From NCBI GenBank assembly GCA_001695595.3, contig MBPM02000034.1:186001-250000 (forward strand): a stretch of DNA of 64,000 nucleotides, read 5' to 3'. Under the pieces are notes generated by a model. The model was not told the origin of the DNA, did not search any database, and saw nothing but the letters and a program-made list of their open reading frames with translations. Both the position numbers and the translations under genes were made by a program. Positions within the stretch are counted from its first letter, which is position 1; every line of letters starts with the position of its first letter. This document shows, one piece after another, positions 46,043 to 56,564 of the stretch. The DNA comes from Plasmopara viticola (Eukaryota; Oomycota; Peronosporomycetes; Peronosporales; Peronosporaceae).

Positions 46043-46370
46043 AATGTAATGTAATGTATTGCGTTATCGCGTTGCCAAGTTATGCACGTGCTAGGCTCAG
46101 TCTGGCTAGTCCACGGCATAGAGTGGTGTCCACATACGTCGGGTCTCGTTCGGCGGGCAGTGCAGCCAGCACCGAGGTCGTGAAAGTCTTCCATTACTTT
46201 GTTTAGCTCTGACTTGGTAAGAGCCCAGGTGGCGCCCGGTGCTGGAGACCGTCGCGTCGAGGGTGAGACTCGTTAGAGACCTGCAGATGCCCGAGAGCAC
46301 CTGCCCGAAGCGCGCGAGCATTTAGCCCCCGCGCTTGGAAGGAGGGCGTCACCCCAACCTTTTCCAAGCT
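46043..46370 (-). mobile_element. Short LINE-derived retroelement, copy D
   Basis: A complete short form in minus orientation: 5' end AAGCTTGGAAAAGGTTGGGG, 3' tail (TTACA)n. The target duplication is 'tctggctatat' at 46,032-46,042 and 46,371-46,381, identical over 11 bp, so this is probably the youngest clean insertion of the four. It carries the 5' module of about 150 bp (ending 'gtctccagcacc') and the 3' module (from 'aatggaag'), joined by about 45 bp. Confidence 0.9.
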
Positions 46371-46381
46371 TCTGGCTATAT

Positions 46382-47545
46382 CTTAGGTATAAATTTGCAA
46401 CCTTTGCTCTACTTAGATATTAGATATAAGTTTACAACTTAAAAATTTATTACAACATACGTTACCTAAGTAAATCTTCACCTTAAACGAGAAATAAGCT
46501 ACACTTCGTTTGCCTAGTTCATACACGCCGGATCTAGTCAAGATTATGTCGACACTCCTACTAGAGGGTCTGCATGACCATCTAGTCTGCATTTCCACTT
46601 CCACAAGCCTTACCGACTTATCTAAGTACAAATGGTGTCCGAAAAGTGGCTCTTTGGCACATAATCCTGTAACGGCGAAGTTTTTGTTGCAACGGTACGG
46701 CCAGCACATCCACTACCTCTAGCTTAGTAAATTAATAGAGTATCTCTTCCCAACTCCCACGCGTTAGAGTTACCTCTTCCGACCACTGTAAGCGCCAGCA
46801 CGCTCTCCAACCAGTACATGATCGTTTTTCATGCCAAAAAGCCGCTACGTAAATTTCACATTTCTTCGGAAAGCCTAATCCTTCGGACTCATGCCAGTCA
46901 CATATGCCGCAAGTGCATATTAATATGCTTGCGGAGAAACGAAAGGCCGTGGTAAATTGGTCGGAGGGCTTGTGCCATACCCAAAGTGTCCTAAATCGCA
47001 CCCTTGCTTGTGTACGCTGGCGGTCCCCTTTGAAAGCCCTTCGTAACGGCGTAAACTCCTGTGCTTGTCGCTTTATCTTCAGCCCATGTTAATTTGCCGA
47101 CTTGATATGATCCTAACTAGCTGGGATTTTGCTTCCAGCGAGTCCATGCGCTCCACAAGCTTTAAAATCACGACAAGTTCGTCCGCAGTTTACGTTTCCT
47201 TGCTCACTTTTTCACGCCAAATTTAGCGAGGGTGCAAAATTGCTCATCAGCTCTTTGGTAGCTGACTCAGCTGTCTCCAGATCCGCCATATTTTCGTCTC
47301 TATACTTTGCGCACTCAAGTCAATCTTTTGAGTCAGGGTCGTTGATGCAGTAAAAGCCAACCGTATACCGTTAGCATTGCAACTAGCGTCTAGGACTAAT
47401 ACACTATAAGAAACAAGTCCACACCCTTTTTCAGCTGGAATCTTCGAGGGCAAGTTAGACACATCGGGTCTTTTTTAAATTTTTTCGTTCAAGTACATAT
47501 AACTCGATACTGGTACATGTACGCAAATATTAATAGATAAAGCGG
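46382..47545. other. No supported gene; upstream flank of coiled-coil gene
   Basis: The last few hundred bases should contain the promoter of the gene starting at 47,560. Minus-strand frames at 46.4-47.46 kb are broken; one reads ADELVVILKLVERMDSLEAK, reminiscent of a retroelement gag helix, but is too short to assign. Confidence 0.3.
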
Positions 47546-47559
47546 TTTTGCAGTGGGTA

Positions 47560-49805
47560 ATGGATCCACCTCAAGACTCGAAGCTGGATCGTCGTCATTC
47601 AAAGGCGCTTTCTATCTCGTCGCTGTCGAATGAAAGCGACACAAATGCCAAAGCGCTCGCGAAGGAGGCCTGTCGTGATGTTGAGCGTGAACTCGCAGCA
47701 CTCGAAACGCGCTTGCGCTTATTTCAAGAGCAAAGGCGGCACCACGACACTAACCAAAGTACAGTTTCTCCTTTAAAGAGCAAGATAAAAGGGGCTTACC
47801 CTGACCAGAGCGAAGAAAGGGCCTCAGTGCTAGCTTTGTCGTCCGTCTCTTCCAACGGCACGAATCCTTCGTCCTCCAATTTTTCAACACTATCGAAGGC
47901 GCAACAAGAGGCAGAAGCAGTCGCAGATCAGGTGGCTACCACGCTTAGCAAGTGCGATCAGCTATTGCTGCGAGCCAGATCTTGTGGTAAGATTTGGTAA
48001 GCTAGATCATAAAGATATAGAGACTTGAAGCTTTAATTAACATTTGACTGTGGACAATAGACACATCATGCGTATCCTCTGAGAACAGCATCGAAGATCG
48101 CAGTCAAAGTGAGAGCCATGTGAAGAAGGCGTCAAGTTCCTCTCATCTTAAATTAAATGGTGGTTCGCCATTCGTCTTGGACGTAAGAAAATCGCTGGCT
48201 AGTGAAGACGAAGAAGCAGTTTTGGATCGAAAAGTTGCGGCTGTTAAGCGCTTTGCTGCACACTGTCAACGCGACATTGAAAAGAGCAGTCGGAAGATTA
48301 CGTTGCATCAGCAGCAAAGACAAGCTGCATATTTGAAGGAGTTGCAGCGAAAGTATCAGTCGAGAAAGCAAATGGCCCTTATGAACTTCCGTGAAAAATA
48401 CGAGAAAGAGACTAAAGCCCTCGTAAAGGCAAAGATGGAAGAGTATGAGATTGAAGAAGCTACTGCAGTCCAGACAACTCGAGAACTGCTTATCAAAGAA
48501 CGCTATCGAACACTAGAAGAGCTGCAAAATAGTCACCATGCACATATGGAAGAGTGTGTATCTGAACTAGAATCGCAGTTGATAATCAAAACGGAGCAAG
48601 ACAAGCAAGAGCTAAGCAAGAAGCTGCAGGAGGAACTTGATAGTAGCCTTTCGCAGATTCAAATCGACAATGATTCGTTCTTGAAGCGTTGGGAAGTCGA
48701 GCAACGACAAAAACTCGAGCAAGAAGTGTACGAGAACCGAGAAGCGGCAGTGACTTCAGCTCTTAAGACGCAAGAAGAGCGGACTGCGGTATTAAAGCAG
48801 GAGATTCAGGCAAATCATTTGAAAAAAGAAGAAGTAGAGCTCGAAAAATTGAAAAAAGCCCTCGCATTCGGTGCACAAGCTCAATTGCAACAGTTGCACA
48901 AGTTGCTGGAAACGGAACATAGCGAAAAGGTGCTTGATATTGAGAACGAAGCTGCACTCAAGCTTGAGAAAGAAGTTAAAGAGCTGAAGCAGATGCTGAT
49001 TCGATCACACCAGAGCCAACAAGATCAACTTAAGCGGGAATTGGAGAAGAAAACTCGTGTAGCGATCATGGAGCTTCATGACACTATGCAAGTATCTCAG
49101 CGAGAAAGTCTCCAAGCGCTAAAAGAAGAAGCAGAACAGCGCAGAGCACAAGCAGTCGCTGCTCATCAACAAGAGTTTGAGCAGGAATGTCGCCAAGAAC
49201 TTCAGACACTCGAGCAGACGCTTCAGCAGGAGATGACTGCAAAGTTGCGCCAATTAGAGATGAAACATGCCGAAGAATGTGAGCTTAAACTTGAGCATTT
49301 GCGGGCGCGTGCGCTTAACTTACATGCTCGCGAGTTGGAAGCAAAGCGATCACGTATGATTCAGTGCAAGAACGTTCTTCTTGCCGAAGCAACTACATTC
49401 CTGACTTTAGACAATCAGTTGTCCGATAATGATCGAAGCAAAAGCCTTCTGGAAGAAAGTTCAGCAGCTGTGCATTTATCGGAGCTGAAAAAGCATTTGT
49501 CAAAAGAGTTAATACGATATGTGGATGTGATGCTCACAGAGTTCGATGAATTGGCCGAGGAGCATCACATTTTGGTGACTAAAATTTCAGAAGTGACACA
49601 GCTCTACTTGTCGTTTAAAAGACAGTGTGAAGTGCACGAAGCGAGGACGTGCGAGCTATCAAGTGGCCTCGAAACGTTAAATGAGCAGCTTCAGAGGAAA
49701 GATGCGGTTTGTAAAAAACTGTATTTGGCCAATGAAGAGCTTCTCAAACGTCTACAAATACCGGTAGATAAGGCTTCTGTAGCTACTGATGAGACTTTGT
49801 TATAA
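47560..49805 (+). CDS. Long coiled-coil protein, possibly centrosomal or cytoskeletal
   Basis: A two-exon gene of 723 residues: exons 47,560-47,986 and 48,061-49,805 with a 74-bp GTAAGA...AG intron. The split codon restores Asp143 and keeps the frame. The ATG at 47,560 (MDPPQDSKLDRRHSK) is the first in a frame open from just upstream. Residues 1-160 are polar and Ser-rich with one short helix (about 38-60). From about 190 to 580 the chain is almost uninterrupted Glu, Lys, Gln and Leu heptads without Pro, a long coiled coil. A second coil runs from about 620 to 710, and the end is short and acidic. No catalytic domain is visible. The composition resembles centrosome or basal-body scaffold proteins, but long coiled coils attract false matches, so I assign no family. 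Confidence 0.85.
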
Positions 49806-49809
49806 AAGC

Positions 49810-52170
49810 TGTATTAATAATGGCATCAAACTGTTCACTAGGAAAAATATAATTTTGTATGAATCAGAAACAAACAGCTCTCACGATAATGACCAATATG
49901 TCGCAAAGTGCTGCTATCGCCCAGCAATCTAAGGACTTACCGATTTAAATTGTTATTGACAACAATATATATTTCGAAAAATTAATGTCCAAGGTAAAGC
50001 GACCCATGTTTCTGTAACAAAGCGGTCAGTGACAATGCCACACTTTATAAGCACGAAAAGTCTGGCTTATCTTCAGCGTCAAGCGTACTTGATGTATGCC
50101 CTCGACCGGTAAAAAGTCTAAAGTTCACCAGTTACTTTTACACTTGCCTCAGCTAGCAACAAGCCATATTTGAGACTATGATCCGAACTATGTTGCATGG
50201 AACTTTCAAACTAGCCTTGACGACCTTCGCTGCCCTGATAGAGCATCGTACTCTCCAAGAGCTCTTTTCGCGTCGGCCAGGTGCTGCCTTTTTTCGTGGC
50301 ATACGACAGCGGGAAAATCAAAGATTTTGGATCCCCGAGCCTTGGCACATTCGGCTTTCGGACGTGTCAGTCGCAAATGGCGTGTTGCACAACAAATATA
50401 GCATAGACGGATGCCCGTATAGTATTCAGCAGCATAGAGACCTATATTCTCATCATTAACATTGCTGACTTCGCCGGACTGCTCAAATTAATAGCTTAGC
50501 TTGTCGTATGCCGCTTAATTAATCGTTTTGAGGCTGTTGACTAAGACCCTCCGCTTAACCATTCGCTCGGCGTACGTTTGCTTAGACTGCTGGCTTGACC
50601 AATCACCCACTTTTTTTTTTACCTAAATCAATGCAGTTTGAACCCGTGTGTGCAGCGGTAGTTTACCGAAGAGATCTGATAGCTTTGAGTACTGGAAAAG
50701 TACCAAATGAGGTTTCTTGCTTAGGTGGCACATATGGCATACCCTTTTAAGAAGATGCCCGTGCTATACTTTCAGTGGATTTGGGATTCGGCCCATGTTG
50801 CTATGAAAATCCTCGTTTTCGCTTGCATAGGTATAGTGCTGTCAATCTTGACGAATCGACAAAAGCTTCGTGATTAGTGGCTAGATGAAGGCTACGTGTG
50901 ACGTAGTGCGCGTGAAAGACATCGTTTTCCTTTCCTACCGTAGTAGCTCTACAGTGACCGAACGCTAGCGTCTCTTTCAGCAAGTTTAGGGCTTTGCGTA
51001 GCGTTCTGACTTTGCACTTAAATGCGACCATCGAAAGTTTACTTGCTGTTCAATAAGCAGTACAAGCCTCCATTGAGCTTGCATTATTGTTTTTGTGCAG
51101 GGTTGATAAGCATGCAACAGCACGAACTGATCGTGTAGGCACTTGGTCTTCCAATATAAGTGGTAGCGCAGATTTGTGGACAGACACTTTTCAAGCACTT
51201 AAAATGTCAGATAAAAAAGTGAGATTCGTATTGCATAAGAGGCAGTGGAGAGATAGTGTGAGCGCCACGACAAGTAGTCTACGCTTGCAAAATTTACTTG
51301 CCTGTGGATCGTGCGATAAAGTTGGCTGCATATAATGTGTCGGAGCTGCAGAAGCATAAGCATTTTGCTCTCGACATTCGTGGTACATACAATGTACACT
51401 TATCTATGTGCTGTTGACCTAGATGCAGCGTATATGCCCGATTTGTTATGCCTACTGGAAGCGAAGCATATGACGAAGGATTCGAATGGAAGATACCAGA
51501 GTGGTGTAATTCATTCTGTAAAGGTCTACAGTTCAATTTGCTTGCCTATCAGAACCCAGCAAACAATCTTAATAAGTTTACGTTTCAACACCGATCGAAA
51601 GTACGCAAGGTTGCCACTTTCACGATATGCAAAACAAAGTCCTTGAGGTGCTGCAAGCTCAAAATCTCTGTGTTGGAAGATGGCAAATGACTAAAGGATG
51701 ACCTTGATCGCTTGCTAAAATTTACGTGATCACTGACGAGTGTTCGTTGTAAAAGTATGACGTCGGTCAGGGGGACTTATTAAGTGTAACGACAAAACCT
51801 TTAGATTTTTGAGCGGAGTGTTACTACCTTGTCGTATACATAAGTAAACTTTTTGCTGCAAGCTGGGGGAAACATTCTGGACCATGCAAGCATGCGGTCA
51901 AGGTAACTTTCAGCAAACTCTGCTTTTCAACAAATAGCAATACAGTCACCAGTGCGTCGATCGTGTCGTGACTTATACGTTATTACTGCATTGGCAAAAT
52001 CGTTTTGATAGATGAATCGGTGCCAACGTCTATCAACCTGGTCTGACTCACTTAACACTTTGATACACCAAGATAGTTGACTTTCTATGCCACCGCCTTG
52101 TTGCGCGCTGGGTTACCGACTCGGAATATTGAAAGCAAAACTTGTATAAGCCTACCATATGGTATACATG
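49810..52170. other. No supported gene
   Basis: 2.3 kb between the coiled-coil and carnitine acyltransferase genes. A 93-codon frame with ATG at 50,178 is unrecognised. Overlapping short frames on both strands at 51.0-51.7 kb have no motif. A poly-T run lies near 50,611. Confidence 0.35.
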
Positions 52171-52386
52171 TGCTGACACGATAATTTAACTTATGATGCT
52201 GCGCCATCATCACTTCTTTGGGTGGACCACTCTCTGTATCTATCTAATGGAGAGTGGCCTAAGGTCGCATCAGATAGCGACATCTATCGACCGGTTGTAG
52301 CTTCGGACCGTGGGTCACGGTTTTTTAGAAATAAACCCGCTTCAACAGACGCCCGGTCAGTGAGCAACTTTTTGGCCTCGCGCACC

Positions 52387-54415
52387 ATGTCGAAGCACGT
52401 CGCGACCGAGCGCACGATGCAGTTCCAAGAGGAGCTGCCACCGTTGCCGCTTCCCTCGCTTGAGCAGACGTTGAAACAGTATCTCACAAGCTGTGAGCCG
52501 CTTTTGACTCCAAGTGAGATGGAGCATACAACGGCTGTTTGCCATGACTTTCTCCAGGGCGTGGGGCCACGATTGCAAGCCATTTTACAAGAGCGCGCGA
52601 AGACCGAGCGCAATTGGATTGAAGAATGGTGGGAAACGTTGGCATATATGCAGCCACGGTACCCTTCGGCCATTAATGTGAACTGGTATGGCGTCTTGCC
52701 CGGAAACTGGGGCGCGCGCGATATGAATCAATGCGAAGCTGCCTCCATCTTTACGTATGCCATTTTGAAATTCCGCAAAAACTTACTCAAGTACGTCGTA
52801 ACTCGCGCGTATCTTTTCACTTAACATCCAAAATCTCATTGTGCTTGTTGTGGTAGGGAAAAGTACCCACCCGAAAAGATGATGGGAAAGCCGTTGTGCA
52901 TGTTTACGTACTCTCGTATGTTTAACACCTGCGTCATTCCTGGCAAAGAATGCGACAAGATGGTCTCGTTTCCACACGATGCCAACCACATTATCGTGCT
53001 CAGGAACAACTGCATGTGGGCCGTGCAAGTCCTCACTGACGCGGGAGAGGATATGTCACTTGCGGATATTCTAAGGTATGCGAGTAAGCCCCGTTTACTC
53101 AACGATTGTGCAATTACATGGACTTGGTTGCTGTAGACAATTTGAGCTTGTACGAGAAGAAGCCACGGGTCTGTTTGACTTGGAGCGCTATCCACCTGTC
53201 AGCGTCTTGACGTCGGAAAATCGTACGAATTGGGCCATGGTACGGCTTGAATGTGGACTTGGGGATTCTACGCTTACTGTTTGTGTACTTTGCGTTGAAT
53301 AGGCTCGAGACCACATCATATCGTTAGACGACATTAACAAGCAATCGTTCGATCTGATTGAGCGAGCGCTGTTTTGTGTTGCGATGGATGAAAGCTCGGC
53401 GTCGACTTACGATGACATTGCACGTAATTGCTTGCTCGGAGATGGACGAAATCGCTGGTACGACAAGCCGTTTACATTGATCATTCACGAAAATGCGCGT
53501 GGTGGTGTAAATGGCCAACACGCGTGGGCAGATGCAGTGGTGATGGTGCGCTTGTTTGACTACTGCATCAAGTACGTGAATAGAAACTTCAAGGCCAAGT
53601 TTGCCAATCGCGCCGATTTGAAACCGGCGCTTGATCTTAAACCAAAACGTTTGCAGTGGGTGCTAGATAATGCCGCGTATACTACCATTGAGTGTGCCAG
53701 TGCAGCAGTTGGCAAGCTGATTTTAAACAGCGACATTGCAACGTTGCAATTCAACCATTATGGTACCGCTTTTCTGAAGCGGTACAAGCTGACGCCTGAC
53801 TTTTTCATGCAAATGGCGATCCAGTTGGCGCACTATAAGATGCACAAGAGCGTTCCTGCAGTGTACGAAACGGCGCACACGCGAATGTTTTACCACGGAC
53901 GGACGGAAACAATTCGTTCACTGACGAATGAGTCACTTGCGTTTGTAAAAGGGATGGAGTCGAGCGTGTCGGATGGAGATAAGTGGGATGCACTGCGAAA
54001 AGCTATAGAGGCGCACAAAGAAATATTGAAGAATAGTTTGACGGGACAAGGGATCGATCGCCACCTTTTGGGTCTGCAGATCGTGGCCGAAATGTCAGGC
54101 ATTACGCCAAAGCCTTCACTCTTTACGGACCGAGCTTTTGAAATCAGCAAGAAATATCTAATTTCGACGAGCAACATTAGTGGCGGGCCTGGTGCCAGCC
54201 CTATCTGGGGCGGATTCTCAGCAATGTACAATGAAGGCTACGGTGTGTGTTACGCGCTACAGCCGGACCGCATTAACGTGAGCATCACGTGCTATCACGT
54301 GGATCCAAAGACGAGCGCTGCTACTTTTAAACGGTTCTTGGAGACTGCGCTGCTGGACATGGTGGATCTCTGCCTCACACGCAACGTCGTGTACGTTGGC
54401 TCTTCCAAGCTATAA
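52387..54415 (+). CDS. Carnitine O-acyltransferase, predicted peroxisomal
   Basis: It transfers acyl groups between CoA and carnitine. Four exons: 52,387-52,790, 52,857-53,075, 53,137-53,239 and 53,303-54,415. The introns of 66, 61 and 63 bp are GT-AG and rejoin family-conserved sequence each time (for example TNWAM then ARDHI). From this ATG the product has 612 residues, normal for the family. Landmarks: LPPLPLPSLEQTLKQYL at the start, VNWYGVLPGNWG, the catalytic His315 in GVNGQHAWADA, the carnitine/CoA-site motif HGRTETIRS (about 440-448), STSNIS (530-535) and GYGVCY. The last three residues are SKL, a type 1 peroxisomal targeting signal. The frame is open upstream to 52,177 without an ATG, so an upstream exon carrying a presequence is possible. 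Confidence 0.93.
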
Positions 54416-54471
54416 GCAAAGGACAGAAATTACGCTTTATTTGATGGTATGTGTTAATAATTAGCTCCTTT

Positions 54472-54477
54472 AATAAA
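54472..54477 (+). terminator. Polyadenylation signal of the carnitine acyltransferase gene
   Basis: AATAAA lies 57 bp after the stop codon and is followed by a T-rich stretch. The position suits a eukaryotic polyadenylation signal. The call rests on the hexamer and spacing only. Confidence 0.4.
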
Positions 54478-54479
54478 AC

Positions 54480-55985
54480 TTTTTTGAAATTTCTCACGTG
54501 TTCGCAAGAAATGTCCTTTTATTCATTGTGTATTGCCACGTTCTGAACAGCACTTTGCAAAGAAGAGTGCAAGACGATCAAATATCTAATAGGACACCAG
54601 AGTTTGCTAGAAGTCTGTATTGTAAAGACTGGCCTATTAGTTGCGATACTTTATGTTTTGGCCTTGAGCATGCAGCAAAAGCTGCGCCTCGCCAACGCTG
54701 TAGGGTGCGCCTGCGCAAAAGGCATCTTATGAGCCGTGGGCGGCAACTCAGAAGTGGAATGTCCGCCATAAAGCCGCTTGGACAAATAAGACTATAATAT
54801 AATCACCTACTTAATCACGCATATCGTTCTTTGGTCCGCGAATACCTCCGCTACCGTTTGATGAAGTTTTTGAGGAGCACCACGAGTGCTCCGGCGTAGC
54901 TCTCTGCCCGCTAGGATTGCGGAAATGTATTAAGATGAAGACAACGCTGTCAGAAGAGATTTATTGCATGTGGGTAAGCCTGAAAATGAGGTAGATTTAT
55001 CTTTGAATCCACCGTCCATACAACAGGCTCTACTCGTAAAAACGGTGAAGTCCATTGCAATTTCCAGGGATAAAGATCCGACCTGGGATGCCCTTAACGA
55101 TGATGTCATTTGCGCTGAAAAGGAAGAAAGACAGAAAAATCAAAACGACGAGCATCAGTACATTTCACGGATAGGGTCAATGACCGAAGTCACCAAAGCT
55201 AAGTGTAATGAGCTTTGTGGTTTGCCAACTGCCGAGTTCCGACGCAAGTCGCCAATACCTGATAGATATACCCACTCTTTAAATATCATGTCCGACGAGA
55301 AAACAGAGCTTTATGAGTAGGTTTTCATGCAGAAAATGGAGACAAGTATTACTCTCATCTGTTTTACACATTCCGAGGGCATTCCAGAGACAACTTTTCG
55401 AGGAGAGCCAAAAATCAATCGCGATGTTACAGTGGCTATAGACATGAAAAATTGCTTAGCGTCGTAAGAAGAATTCCGATCTGGGTAAATACTCTTAAGA
55501 ACGCTTTATCGCTTTGACTACCACATATCAATTATGATTTTTTTCTGGTTTTGTAAAAAGCTACAATTTTACAGTCTAAACTTCCACCACATCAAATGAA
55601 GTTATTTACGTCCGTGAGTTTTATATCCAATTTGTTTATCTGTCGGGTCGGAGACAACTCATTGAGGAAATGTCTTATCTCCGGTATAATGCCAAGATAA
55701 GTGCTAAGACATTGAGCTTCGAACGCAGGGTATCAACGTGCGCGCAATGAGCTTCTAAAACATCCGTTAATTTTGAGTCTACTTATCTACGGTCTTTGGA
55801 CCATCTTGTCGATACCGATCTAATCGCTCGTATACCCCTGTGAAGCGGTGTAGCCGCATTACTTTACAGAAAAAATCTTGGCACCCGTAAAAGCGCCTCT
55901 GCTTTAGCACTGTACTACGCGTTCACAAAAAAGTGCAACTAACCTTGAAGAAGATAAGCCCGCTTAATAATTTCTCGTAGCCTAC
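54480..55985. other. No supported gene
   Basis: A 118-codon hydrophilic frame (54,964-55,320; starts TTG, with a later ATG for only part) contains no known motif. It may be a fragment of a broken gene. The rest is AT-rich and stop-rich. Confidence 0.3.
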
Positions 55986-55999
55986 AGTGCGACTCTTAG

Positions 56000-56560
56000 A
56001 GCTACACGTGCCTCACGCTGAGCAATCGTCGTAGCCGGTGATCTAAGTACCTTCGAAATATCCCAGCCGGCTTGTCTGGCATGACCTTAAAGTTTGCCTG
56101 CAAATCAAAAAAATATTCTGTTGCTACTGCAAATCTTGCTTTTGCGCCTTATCACGATTATACATCATCATCTTTAGCTTTCCCAGCTTAAACTCTCGAT
56201 CGAGTAATGGGCAATCAATGCGTGAAGTTTGCAGTGGTCAAGGAGAAGGATGGGCCGCATTAAAAATGATCGAAGCCAACAGTGTGGCTTCTGGAGATAC
56301 CCGCGTCTCACGCTGAGCATATGTCGAGACTTGCGACCCAATGTCATAGCACTTGGGAGGATCACAGCCAGCTTGTCGGGCACGAGCTTACTTTATGCAT
56401 GCGGATTGAGAATCGAGCGAGATTCTTTCAACTGGGACCGCAAATCTTGCTCTTGCACCTCATCGCGATTACTAATTGTTGTCTTTAACGTGTCAAGTTT
56501 GAGCAACGATCGAAAAATGGACACACAACGCGTGGGGTGCACAGTGAGAGCACTTATAAT
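56000..56560 (-). repeat. Ancient tandem duplication of about 300 bp
   Basis: Paired words recur in order: 'ctcacgctgagca' at 56,012 and 56,307, 'gcttgtc-ggca' at about 56,070 and 56,374, and 'gcaaatcttgct' at 56,129 and 56,440. Offsets of 295-311 bp imply a duplication with later indels. Read on minus, both copies contain an 'NRD..Q.QDL' stretch followed by broken helices, so the unit may once have been coding. Confidence 0.55.
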
Positions 56561-56564
56561 TTGC

